Shown in pieces: positions 32,686 through 40,069 of a DNA stretch of 51,259 bases. Each line of letters begins with the position of its first letter. Within the stretch, counting starts at the first letter, position 1. The stretch spans positions 1 to 51,259 of the forward strand of contig CAJUHP010000025.1 of NCBI GenBank assembly GCA_910586125.1, given 5' to 3'. This DNA comes from an uncultured Lachnospiraceae bacterium. GTDB taxonomy: Bacteria > Bacillota > Clostridia > Lachnospirales > Lachnospiraceae. Below the pieces are notes generated by a model, which was given only the letters and a program-made list of their open reading frames with translations, did not search any database and was not told the DNA's origin. A program made the position numbers and the translations under genes.

Positions 32686-33390
32686 TTATTCATAATCTGT
32701 CCGGGCAAAGAAATCCTGGACGACCCGCTGGATAGATTTTTGCAGCAATTCCTCCAAAATCCGGCGGGCGTTATCCTCCTCAAGCTGAGAGGTTTTACAC
32801 TGACAGGGACGGTTGGCCCAGGCATTCCCAAAACGCATAAAGGAAGTGACTTTTGTTAAAGTCTTTGCGCGGTGAATGATAGCATTGTATTCAATATGGG
32901 GGCATGTTTTGGAAAGGAGCACATACTCCTCCCAAGTTACGGCCTGCGTGATCCCTTTGAGACGAGGAAGCAAACGAGAGAGTTCTTGTTCCACCTTCTC
33001 TTTATATTCCGCTGTCTCCCCGATTAAAAAGACGGCGAGTCTGTCAAAGCGCACCCCCTGCTGGGGATTATACAGCGGACACGCAAATTTTGACATAACA
33101 GATGAAAAACGTTTTCTGTCGGCTTGTTCCATCGAATAGCAATCAAAGCGTACGATTTGCGGTGTCGTTGTAATTTGAAAGGAACCCGGGCCGTTTTTTC
33201 TCTCATAATGCAGCGGGGAAAGCAAATGCCAGTCATGAAAAGCGGCGGCAGTTTCTTTCAGAATGTCCTCGATAGGCAGGGGCTCTAATCCCTCGACAGT
33301 CTCATGATCACAGCAGGCTTTTTGATAGACAGCAGCATTGTCCAAGGATCCATCATTTTGATACTTCCAGAAATTCAAATCAATACTCAT
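32686..33390 (-). CDS. Hypothetical protein, two-part, unknown function
   Basis: 234 residues. ATG 33390 is chosen for its GGGAGGG RBS; the frame open to 33513 has none. The N-terminal half begins MSIDLNFWKYQNDGSLDNAA and contains EGLEPLPIEDILKETAAAFH and PQIVRFDCYSMEQAD, a pattern I associate with small uncharacterised Firmicutes proteins. The second half has RFDRLAVFLIGETAEYKEKV, then CPHIEYNAIIHRAKTL and CQCK. No signal peptide or membrane segment. It has its own promoter with a palindromic operator and also lies downstream of the promoter in the putative invertible segment, so it could be one of two alternately expressed genes. I do not assign a function. Confidence 0.7.
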   Translation of the reverse strand: MSIDLNFWKYQNDGSLDNAAVYQKACCDHETVEGLEPLPIEDILKETAAAFHDWHLLSPLHYERKNGPGSFQITTTPQIVRFDCYSMEQADRKRFSSVMSKFACPLYNPQQGVRFDRLAVFLIGETAEYKEKVEQELSRLLPRLKGITQAVTWEEYVLLSKTCPHIEYNAIIHRAKTLTKVTSFMRFGNAWANRPCQCKTSQLEEDNARRILEELLQKSIQRVVQDFFARTDYE

Positions 33391-33424
33391 GCTTCTTTCC
33401 CTCCCGTTCGGTGATGCTTTTGAT

Positions 33425-33460
33425 CTGTATACAGTATACAAAAAAGCGGCGGAAACAGCA
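33425..33460 (-). promoter_or_regulatory. Promoter of the hypothetical gene with palindromic operator
   Basis: Minus strand: TTGCTG (33455-33460), 17 nt, TATACT (33432-33437). The perfect palindrome TGTATAC-A-GTATACA (33425-33439) covers the -10, so a dimeric repressor could occlude it. Similar GTATAC-based sites are bound by some GntR proteins, but no such gene is in the window. Confidence 0.65.
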
Positions 33461-33538
33461 AGGATGCGCTTGTCATTCCTGCCGGTCCTGGAGAAAATAC
33501 GCAATTTACTCAAAATAAGTTAAGAAATATAAAAAGCA

Positions 33539-33567
33539 TTTTCGTTAAATAGCCTGTTTAACGAAAA
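33539..33567 (+). repeat. Left inverted site of a putative invertible segment
   Basis: TTTTCGTTAAA - TAGCCTG - TTTAACGAAAA: two 11-bp arms exactly symmetric around a 7-bp asymmetric core. The same 29-bp sequence occurs inverted at 33782-33810. This layout is that of tyrosine-recombinase crossover sites. The symmetry here extends three more bases on each side (GCA/TGC), unlike the right copy. Confidence 0.85.
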
Positions 33568-33781
33568 TGCCGCCGAAAAAAATATACGAATTTATAAAGT
33601 ATGGGATATAAGTTGCCCTTTAAACTTCTGTTATTATACGTCGAAACATAAAAGAATGCAACACTTTCCGAAAAAAATATTGGATTTCCCGGTAAGAAAA
33701 AAACGGGAAATTCTGAAATTCTTGCCAACAACGCTTTCTAGTGGCCGGAAAACCCGTAAATCATGGGTTTTTTGGCCCTTT
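33568..33781. other. Putative invertible promoter segment (214 bp)
   Basis: Bounded by the two inverted 29-bp sites. It carries no gene, a near-consensus promoter on the minus strand (33633-33661) and an intrinsic terminator on the plus strand (33743-33785). In the orientation given, the promoter points away from the helicase, and any plus-strand transcript made inside would end at the terminator. Inversion would put the transcription start about 127 bp ahead of the helicase ATG and move the terminator behind it. It also holds an 8-bp stem ATTTCCCG/CGGGAAAT (33684-33711). Confidence 0.65.
33633..33661 (-). promoter_or_regulatory. Promoter inside the putative invertible segment
   Basis: Minus strand: TTGCAT (33656-33661), exactly 17 nt, TATAAT (33633-33638). 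It currently faces the hypothetical gene at 33390, not the helicase. A weaker extended -10 on the plus strand (TG-T-TATTAT, 33629-33637) overlaps it. Confidence 0.75.
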
Positions 33782-33785
33782 TTTT
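33743..33785 (+). terminator. Strong intrinsic terminator inside the segment
   Basis: GGCCGGAAAACCC (33743-33755) pairs with GGGTTTTTTGGCC (33765-33777), 13 bp including two G-T pairs, loop of nine, then CTTTTTTT. No gene ends before it on this strand, so its purpose is to insulate the helicase. Confidence 0.8.
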
Positions 33786-33810
33786 CGTTAAACAGGCTAT
33801 TTAACGAAAA
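33782..33810 (+). repeat. Right inverted site of a putative invertible segment
   Basis: TTTTCGTTAAA - CAGGCTA - TTTAACGAAAA, the exact reverse complement of the left site, with its core inverted. It ends 39 bp before the helicase ATG, leaving room for the RBS but no promoter. Confidence 0.85.
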
Positions 33811-33849
33811 GGTTCCTCCGATCCAAAGGAAAACCGAGAGGAGTAAGAC

Positions 33850-36420
33850 ATGGCGCTCGATTTGTATCCGCACAATCAAAAAGCCTACCAGTCGGCGCTT
33901 GCCATGCTGAACGAGGCGGGCCGGGCTGCTGTCATTCACCCTACCGGCACCGGAAAATCTTTTATCGCATTCAAACTGGCGGAAGATCATCCGCAGGCAA
34001 AGGTCTGCTGGCTGTCTCCGAGCCGTTATATCGCTTCCCAGCAATGTGAAAACCGCAGAAAATGCGATCCGGACGGCACGACAGACAACATTACCTTTCT
34101 GACCTATGCCCGTCTGATGGCAAACCGGGATCGGGTTTCGCAGATCGAAGCCGACTATATCATATTGGATGAATTCCACCGATGCGGCGCCGCCGAGTGG
34201 AGCAAGGGGGTGAAAGCCCTGTTAGCGGCGCACCCGCAGGCAAAGGTTTTGGGGCTGTCCGCGACGAGACTTCGCTATCTGGATGAACAGCGCGATATGG
34301 CAGAGGAGCTGTTTGCGGGAAACATCGCGTCGCAGATGACTTTGGGGGAAGCCATTGCCGCCGGAATTCTGGCGTCGCCCCGCTATGTGATCTCCGTCTA
34401 CCGCTGGGAGGAGGAGTGGGAAAAATACCGGGAAAAAGTTCGGACCATAAAGGAAGGGCATCGCAGGCAGGAAGCCGAAAAGCAGCTATTTTGGCTTCGC
34501 AGAAGCTTAGAGCGGGCCGGCGGCATAGAGGCGATCTTAAAAAAATATCTGCAGCCGGACGGAAAATACATTGTGTTCTGCTCGGGCGCAGCGCATATGG
34601 AAGAGATGAAAGCCCGCGCGCCGGAGTGGTTTGCGGGCGTGAATCCAGGGTGCCGGATCTACGCGGTATGTTCCGAGAACCCGGAGAGCGAGAACGAATT
34701 TTGCCGCTTTAAAACCGATACCGAAAAGGGGTTAAAGCTTCTGTTCTGCATCAATATGCTCAATGAGGGCATTCATCTGGAGGATGTGGACGGCGTTCTT
34801 TTGCTGCGTCCGACGGTGTCGCCGGTCATTTACAGGCAGCAGATCGGAAGAGCCTTGACGGCAGGAAAAAGAGAGGCGGGAGGAAAGACGGAGCCGCCCC
34901 TGATCCTGGATATGGTCAATAACTTTGAAAATCTTCACAGCATTCATTCCATGGAACCGGAGCTGGAGGCGGCGTTTACAGAGGATACCGGAGCCGGAAA
35001 GCCGCCGGTTTTGGGGAGGATGTGCCAAAATGCGTTTCAGATTGTGGATGAAACCTGCAACGCCGGAACGCTTTTTGCCGAACTGCAAAAGAAGCTGAGC
35101 GCCGGGTGGGAGGATTACTATCAGGAAGCCGCGGCTTATTATGAGAAAAGGGGCGATCTGGATATTCCGGGCCGTTATGTGTCGCCGTCCGGCCTGGCTC
35201 TGGGAAGCTGGCTGCAGGCGCAGCGCCGGATCTATATGGGAAAAATACCGGGGCAGTTGAGCGAGGAGCAGATAAAAAAGCTGGAAAAACTGGGGGTCTG
35301 CTGGGAGAGCTGTTCGGACCGGCAATGGGATCGGTACTATGCGCAGGCCAGGCAGTATTACGCCAAAACCGGAAATCTGGATGTGAAGATATCCTATCGA
35401 ACCGAGGACGGTTTTCGTCTGGGCGTCTGGCTCAATAATCTCAGACAGTACCGCCTGAGCGGAAGCCGGGCTCTTGGCCGGCAGAGGCAGAGACAGTTGG
35501 AACGGATCGGTATGATCTGGGACAAGCTCGCCTATAAGTGGGAGCAGGGGTATGAGGCGTCGAGAGCGTACTTTTTTCAGCATGGAAATCTGCATGTGCC
35601 GGCCGGGTTTATAACAAAAGAGGGATTTCGTCTGGGGAATTGGATTGCAGCGCAGCGCCAGAACCGAAAGGGCAAAAACCAGGGGGCCCTTCCTTTGACA
35701 CAGGAACAGATCGCCAGGCTGGACGCCATTGGTATGGAGTGGGGCGGCAGCCGGGAGGAACAGTGGGAGAGAGGCTTTGCCGCCGCGTCGGCGTATTATG
35801 AGAAAACCGGAAACCTGGAGATACCGTACGGTTATGAGACAGAGGAGGGATTCCGCCTGGGGAGATGGCTTTTTAATCAAAAGCGTTCGCTGGGGCGTTC
35901 TTTGCCGGATGGGGAAGCGGTGGATCCTCTGTCGGAAAAAGAGAAACAGCACCGGGCGCGTCTGAGCGCCCTGGGGGTGGTCTGGGAGAAGGATAGCTGG
36001 TGGGAGAAATGGGAGCGGGCCAGACAGTACTATGAAACCCAGGGAAATCTGAATCTGCCGCAGAGCTATGTGACAGAAGACGGCGTCTGGCTGGGAAAAT
36101 GGCTCTATCTGCAGAGAGAGCGGCGCCGTCACGAAAAAGAAAAAGACCGGCTGAGCGAAAAGCAGATTCGCGCGCTGGAATCGATAGGGATGGACTGGCT
36201 GCCGCCGTCGGAGCGCGCCTGGGAAAATGCGTTTGAAAAAGCAAAGAGGTATTACGAAGAGAACGGACATCTGAATGTGGAGAAAGGGGATACCACAGAA
36301 GAGGGATTCCGCCTGGATCTGTGGGTTTCGCGCCAGAGAAAGTGCCGCAGAGAAGGAAAGGATAAGGTGCTGTCTAGGGAGAGAATCCGGCGGCTGGAGG
36401 AGATCGGAATCCGGTGGTGA
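33850..36420 (+). CDS. DEAD/DEAH-box helicase with six helicase-associated repeats
   Basis: 856 residues. The N-terminal superfamily 2 engine has Walker A HPTGTGKSFIAFKLAEDHP near residues 35-45, the DEAD-box variant ILDEFHRCG, motif III LGLSATRL, and a second RecA domain with INMLNEGIHLEDVDG and YRQQIGRALTAGK (motif VI). From about residue 420 to the end there are six helicase-associated (HA) repeats of 65-75 residues, each like W..(Y)...(A)..YY...GNLDIP.....EDGFRLG.WL..QR......L....I..LE.IGM.W. HA repeats are thought to bind nucleic acid. Such proteins occur in mobile and surface-polysaccharide contexts; the substrate is not known. GAGGAG lies seven bases before ATG 33850. No fixed promoter is visible upstream; the putative invertible segment supplies one only when flipped. 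Confidence 0.87.
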   Translation: MALDLYPHNQKAYQSALAMLNEAGRAAVIHPTGTGKSFIAFKLAEDHPQAKVCWLSPSRYIASQQCENRRKCDPDGTTDNITFLTYARLMANRDRVSQIEADYIILDEFHRCGAAEWSKGVKALLAAHPQAKVLGLSATRLRYLDEQRDMAEELFAGNIASQMTLGEAIAAGILASPRYVISVYRWEEEWEKYREKVRTIKEGHRRQEAEKQLFWLRRSLERAGGIEAILKKYLQPDGKYIVFCSGAAHMEEMKARAPEWFAGVNPGCRIYAVCSENPESENEFCRFKTDTEKGLKLLFCINMLNEGIHLEDVDGVLLLRPTVSPVIYRQQIGRALTAGKREAGGKTEPPLILDMVNNFENLHSIHSMEPELEAAFTEDTGAGKPPVLGRMCQNAFQIVDETCNAGTLFAELQKKLSAGWEDYYQEAAAYYEKRGDLDIPGRYVSPSGLALGSWLQAQRRIYMGKIPGQLSEEQIKKLEKLGVCWESCSDRQWDRYYAQARQYYAKTGNLDVKISYRTEDGFRLGVWLNNLRQYRLSGSRALGRQRQRQLERIGMIWDKLAYKWEQGYEASRAYFFQHGNLHVPAGFITKEGFRLGNWIAAQRQNRKGKNQGALPLTQEQIARLDAIGMEWGGSREEQWERGFAAASAYYEKTGNLEIPYGYETEEGFRLGRWLFNQKRSLGRSLPDGEAVDPLSEKEKQHRARLSALGVVWEKDSWWEKWERARQYYETQGNLNLPQSYVTEDGVWLGKWLYLQRERRRHEKEKDRLSEKQIRALESIGMDWLPPSERAWENAFEKAKRYYEENGHLNVEKGDTTEEGFRLDLWVSRQRKCRREGKDKVLSRERIRRLEEIGIRW

Positions 36421-36917
36421 GACTTCGGTGAATGTTTTTTTTGATTTTAGAAAAGATATAAAAATTATAAAAAGAAAAGAACCTTAAAAACGGTAATAAG
36501 AGAAACAAACAGGGCGAGATAAAGGCCGGCTGTTATGCTGGCCGGAAAAGAAATCAGGATTACTTATGGCAGGCGCTTGCAGCGTGGGCACTTGGGCCGG
36601 CTGGGGTATGACAGAACCGCCGCCTGGCGGATTTCCACAGAAATAAAAATGAATGGACAAGAGAATGTCGTCGGCGCAGGGAGAACGGATTGGGTTGTCG
36701 AGAGGCGCAGGGATATCCCTATTGGTTTGAGTACTTGGAAATTCATTGGGAAAGCGAAACAGGCGGACGCTGCGGCGGATGGAGAGTGGATTCCATAGGG
36801 CGCGGATGGCGAAGCATACCTTGAAAAAAGTGCGAAGCACATTCCATACGGGATGCTCGCAGGAGTATACCTTGAATCTAGGAAGTAAATGAAAGATAGG
36901 ATGCGGAGGGAGCGAAG
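36421..36917. promoter_or_regulatory. Long leader region ahead of loaP
   Basis: About 500 bp without a convincing gene. AT-rich DNA at 36436-36480 includes TTGATT (36441-36446) with AT-rich -10-like sequences 17-18 nt on, a possible promoter. A GC-rich hairpin follows (GGCCGGC near 36522, GCTGGCC near 36537). Two 36-nt direct repeats lie at 36790-36825 and 36841-36876. An 87-codon open frame at 36535 has no RBS or recognisable sequence. An unusually long leader before a LoaP gene suggests RNA-level control of the polysaccharide operon. Confidence 0.45.
36790..36876 (+). repeat. Pair of 36-nt imperfect direct repeats in the loaP leader
   Basis: Units 36790-36825 and 36841-36876, 51 nt apart, share ATTCCATA at the left and ATACCTTGAA at the right with a divergent middle. 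Preserved ends and a variable centre look like selected RNA or protein binding boxes rather than a recent duplication. Confidence 0.65.
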
Positions 36918-37526
36918 TTGTATTATGTACTCCAAGTGGCTCCGGGGATGGAAAATCAGACGGAAATATTGATAAAAGAACAGGTCAGAAAGAGCACATA
37001 CGGAAGCTGCTTTCATCCGCTGCGCCATATGAGAAAAAAATTCCACGGCGAATGGAAGGACTTGTATGAGAAGCTGCTTCCCGGCTATGTGTTTATCACC
37101 AGTGATTCCGTGAAGGAATTGTATCAGGAACTCCGGCGTGTACCAAAACTGACAAAGCTGCTGGGAAAAGACGAGGAATCGTTCGCGGCGCTTTGTGAGA
37201 AGGATGTAACATGGCTGGAGAGGATGATGGGAACGGCATATGACAGGCGGCGGTATGTCCAGAATGAAAGCGGCAGAGAATCCGGCGTGGACGCGGGAGA
37301 GAAAGACGGGCTGGATTATGCGGTATCGGTGGGATTATCCCAGGTTGTCGTGGAACAGGATACCGTTGCCATCCTGTCGGGACCGCTCAAAGACATGACG
37401 GGAAAAATTCGGAAGATTCATCTGCATAAACGCATTGCAGAAGTCGAGGCAGATTTTATGGGAAGAAAGACCGTAATTTATCTGGGAATTGAGATAGTGG
37501 AAAAGAAAAGGGAGCCAGTACGATGA
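36918..37526 (+). CDS. loaP: LoaP-type NusG paralog, transcription antiterminator
   Basis: 202 residues from TTG 36918, with GGAGGG seven bases upstream. NGN domain: YYVLQVAPGMENQTEILIKE and LYEKLLPGYVFITSDSVKEL followed by RRVPKLTKLLG, characteristic of specialised NusG paralogs. A C-terminal KOW domain is VAILSGPLKDMTGKIRKIHL followed by HKRIAEVEADFMGRKTVIYLG. LoaP proteins of Firmicutes help RNA polymerase read through terminators in long polysaccharide or polyketide operons. Its place as first gene of the surface-polysaccharide cluster, overlapping the priming transferase by ATGA, fits that role exactly. Confidence 0.9.
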   Translation: MYYVLQVAPGMENQTEILIKEQVRKSTYGSCFHPLRHMRKKFHGEWKDLYEKLLPGYVFITSDSVKELYQELRRVPKLTKLLGKDEESFAALCEKDVTWLERMMGTAYDRRRYVQNESGRESGVDAGEKDGLDYAVSVGLSQVVVEQDTVAILSGPLKDMTGKIRKIHLHKRIAEVEADFMGRKTVIYLGIEIVEKKREPVR

Positions 37527-38176
37527 AAGAGATATATGCCAGATGGATAAAAAGAGGGCTGGATTTGTTTTTATCGGCGGCGGCGATCCTTTTTTTATTG
37601 CCGGTTTGGATTGGCATCTGCCTGGCGATCAAACTGGACTCCAAAGGACCGGTTTTATTTCGCCAGAAACGGGTCGGAATCCATCAGACTTATTTTTATA
37701 TTTTAAAGTTTCGGACCATGAGAACGGACACGCCGAAGGATGTTCCGACCCATTTGTTAAGCAATCCCGACCAATATATTACCAGGGTGGGAAAATTTCT
37801 GCGCAGGACCTCTTTGGACGAGTTGCCGCAGATTTTCAATATCTTAAAGGGAGAAATGAGTATCATCGGTCCCCGCCCGGCGCTGTGGAATCAGCAGGAT
37901 CTGCTGACGGAGCGGGAGAAATACGGAGCGAATGATGTGATGCCGGGGCTGACAGGATGGGCGCAGATCAACGGGAGAGACGAGCTGGAGATTCCGGAAA
38001 AAGCAAAACTGGATGGAGAGTATGTGAAACGAATCGGTTTTGGAATGGATGTGAGATGTTTTGTGGGAACGATCGCTTCTGTGATCCGGTCAAAGGGGGT
38101 TGTGGAAGGCGGTACGGGAGTGATGAAAAAAGATAGCAGCCAGAATGAGAAAAAAATTTCTATAAAAGAGGAATAG
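37523..38176 (+). CDS. Undecaprenyl-phosphate sugar-1-phosphate transferase (priming enzyme)
   Basis: 217 residues of the bacterial sugar transferase (polyisoprenyl-phosphate hexose-1-phosphate) family. One N-terminal membrane segment (LFLSAAAILFLLPVWIGICL) is followed by PVLFRQKRVGIHQTYFYILK FRTM, then RRTSLDELPQIFNILKGEMS and IGPRPALW, and PGLTGWAQINGRDEL, all signatures of the catalytic domain (DE pair in SLDELPQ). It attaches the first sugar phosphate to undecaprenyl phosphate at the cytoplasmic membrane face, starting repeat-unit assembly. The sugar could be the bacillosamine-like or N-acetyl hexosamine type; not decidable. It overlaps loaP by 4 nt. Confidence 0.92.
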   Translation: MKEIYARWIKRGLDLFLSAAAILFLLPVWIGICLAIKLDSKGPVLFRQKRVGIHQTYFYILKFRTMRTDTPKDVPTHLLSNPDQYITRVGKFLRRTSLDELPQIFNILKGEMSIIGPRPALWNQQDLLTEREKYGANDVMPGLTGWAQINGRDELEIPEKAKLDGEYVKRIGFGMDVRCFVGTIASVIRSKGVVEGGTGVMKKDSSQNEKKISIKEE

Positions 38177-38180
38177 ACAG

Positions 38181-39479
38181 ATGGAAAACAGCACTATGCA
38201 GGCAGCAAAAAAGAAACGGTTTCATATATGGTTAATCGGAGAAGGAGAACCTCTGCCTGTCAATCAGACCGAACGATTAATGCGTCTTGGGATGCTTGCC
38301 AAATATCTTTCCGGACAAGGTCATAAAGTCACCTGGTGGTCTTCTGCTTTTATTCATGGAAAAAAACAGTATTACTGTGACGAATACAAAGAAATATCGA
38401 TCAACGCGAACGAACGCCTGATTTTACTGCATTCCAATACCGCGTATAAGAAAAATATTTCCCTTTCCCGTATCGTCTATCATCGAAAACTGGCGGCGGC
38501 TTTCCGAAAATACAGCAGAAAGAAGAGTGTGCCGGAACTGATTTTCTGTGCCTGGCCAACGGCCCAGTTTGCCAGGGAAGCGGTGCGCTACGGAAAGGAA
38601 AATAAGATTCCGGTCGTCGTGGACATCCGCGATTTGTGGCCGGATATTTTCAACCGCGCATTTCCGGATCGCCTGCAATGGCTGTCAAAAATTGTGCTCA
38701 AACCGCTGCAGTATTCGGCGTCCCGCACATTGAGACAAGCTTCTGCGATCACAGGAATGGTTCCTCATGCCATGGCCTGGGGCTGCCGCTATGCTGGCCG
38801 TCCGGCAGGGGAGAGGGATCAAACGATTTTCATCGGCAATGAGAAGCCGTGCATGAGCGAGGAAGAGTGGGAACAAAATCTTTCCTGGTGGAGAGAAAAA
38901 GGAGTCACCGAAGCAACCTGGAATATCTGCTATTTTGGAACGCTCAGCGTCAGCGTGGATCTGGGAACCGTCATGGAGGCGGTGCGGATGCTGGCGGAGG
39001 AATATCCCGATATCCGTCTGATCATCGGAGGCGAGGGCGACTGCAAAGAGAAGCTGATGAGGCAGGCGCAGGGAAGTAAACAGATATATTTTGCCGGCTG
39101 GCTGAACGGGCAGCAGATGAACAGTTTGATGAAAGTATGCCGCTGTGGTACATACAGCTATAAAAATTCGGAGGACTTTTATCATACGTTCAGCAATAAG
39201 GGAATCCAGTACTTGTCATGCGGGCTGCCGATTATCAATTCTCTCGGCGGATTTGCGCGGGAATTGCTTTTGAAAAATGAGTGCGGCTTGACGTATCAAG
39301 AGGGGAATGCAGCGGATTGCGCAGAACAGATAAAACGACTGTATTCCGATCCAAAACGATGCCGGCAGATGGCAGAAAACGCCAGAGCGCTGTTTGAAAA
39401 GAGCTTTGACGCCGCGATTGTAAACCGGCAGTTTGAGGACTATTTCTATAAAATTCTGGGAGGGCAGCAAGATGGATAA
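38181..39479 (+). CDS. Glycosyltransferase family 4 (GT-B)
   Basis: 432 residues. N-terminal half with RLMRLGMLAKYLSGQGHKVT and ELIFCAWPTAQFAREAVRYG; VDIRDLWPDIFNRAFPDRLQ is typical of WbuB/LgtX-like GT4 enzymes. The C-terminal nucleotide-sugar domain has NICYFGTLSVSVDLGTVMEA, LIIGGEGDCKEKL and FSNKGIQYLSCGLPIINSLG. It probably adds a (N-acetylated) hexosamine to the lipid-linked intermediate at the cytoplasmic side of the membrane. Starts 4 nt after the priming transferase and overlaps the acetyltransferase gene by 8 nt. Confidence 0.88.
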   Translation: MENSTMQAAKKKRFHIWLIGEGEPLPVNQTERLMRLGMLAKYLSGQGHKVTWWSSAFIHGKKQYYCDEYKEISINANERLILLHSNTAYKKNISLSRIVYHRKLAAAFRKYSRKKSVPELIFCAWPTAQFAREAVRYGKENKIPVVVDIRDLWPDIFNRAFPDRLQWLSKIVLKPLQYSASRTLRQASAITGMVPHAMAWGCRYAGRPAGERDQTIFIGNEKPCMSEEEWEQNLSWWREKGVTEATWNICYFGTLSVSVDLGTVMEAVRMLAEEYPDIRLIIGGEGDCKEKLMRQAQGSKQIYFAGWLNGQQMNSLMKVCRCGTYSYKNSEDFYHTFSNKGIQYLSCGLPIINSLGGFARELLLKNECGLTYQEGNAADCAEQIKRLYSDPKRCRQMAENARALFEKSFDAAIVNRQFEDYFYKILGGQQDG

Positions 39480-40050
39480 AGACACGTTTCTCCATGAAAC
39501 GGCGAGTGTGGATCCGGGGAGCGAGATCGGCAGGGGAACAAGAGTCTGGCACTGGTGTCACATTATGAGGGGGGTAAAAATCGGAAAAAACTGCAACATC
39601 GGGGAAAATGCGTTTCTGGAAACCGGTGTGGAGATTGGGGACAATGTAAAAATTAAAAATAACGTGGCTCTCTATACCGGGATTGTCTGCGAGGACGATG
39701 TGTTTCTGGGGCCGAACTGCGTCTTTACAAACGTGGCCAATCCGCGCAGCTTTATTGAGAGGAAAAATGAATTCAAGAAAACCGTCATCCGCAGAGGGGC
39801 GACCATCGGCGCCAATGCGACGATTGTCTGCGGGCATAATGTGGGCTTGTATGCGTTTGTGGGAGCCGGCTCGGTCGTGACGAAGGATGTGCCAGATTTT
39901 ACCATGGTGGTAGGCAATCCGGCGCGGTTCTATGCTCATGTCTGTAAGTGCGGCTGCAAATTAAATAAAAATCTGACCTGTCTGGCCTGCGGGGCGCAGT
40001 ATCGCGCCGATGAAACCGGCCGGATTGTTTTGCAGGAAGAAGAAGGATAA
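39472..40050 (+). CDS. WbpD/WlbB-like UDP-sugar N-acetyltransferase (hexapeptide repeat)
   Basis: 192 residues from ATG 39472, with GGGAGGG eight to nine bases upstream. Left-handed beta-helix repeats run through HWCHIMRGVKIGKNCNIGEN, NVKIKNNVALYTGIVCEDDV and RRGATIGANATIVCGHNVGL. FLGPNCVFTNVANPRSFIER and VVTKDVPDFTMVVGNPARF are hallmarks of the enzyme that acetylates the 3-amino group of UDP-2-acetamido-3-amino-2,3-dideoxyglucuronate. The tail CKCGCKLNKNLTCLACGAQY is a zinc-ribbon-like extension common in this family. With the next two genes it makes UDP-2,3-diacetamido-2,3-dideoxyglucuronic acid. Confidence 0.87.
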   Translation: MDKDTFLHETASVDPGSEIGRGTRVWHWCHIMRGVKIGKNCNIGENAFLETGVEIGDNVKIKNNVALYTGIVCEDDVFLGPNCVFTNVANPRSFIERKNEFKKTVIRRGATIGANATIVCGHNVGLYAFVGAGSVVTKDVPDFTMVVGNPARFYAHVCKCGCKLNKNLTCLACGAQYRADETGRIVLQEEEG

Positions 40051-40069
40051 AGGGATAGATGGAGGAACC

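Noticed and set aside
33539..33567. Left 29-bp palindrome as a plain terminator
   Set aside because: No U-run follows on either strand, and an exact inverted copy with inverted core exists 243 bp away, which terminators do not require.
34732..36270. Long minus-strand open frame (512 codons) inside the helicase gene
   Set aside because: Antisense to a well-supported gene; low-complexity translation, no RBS, produced by the biased codon use of the helicase repeats.
36535..36798. 87-codon frame in the loaP leader as a small gene
   Set aside because: No RBS, no recognisable sequence, and it overlaps the direct-repeat region.
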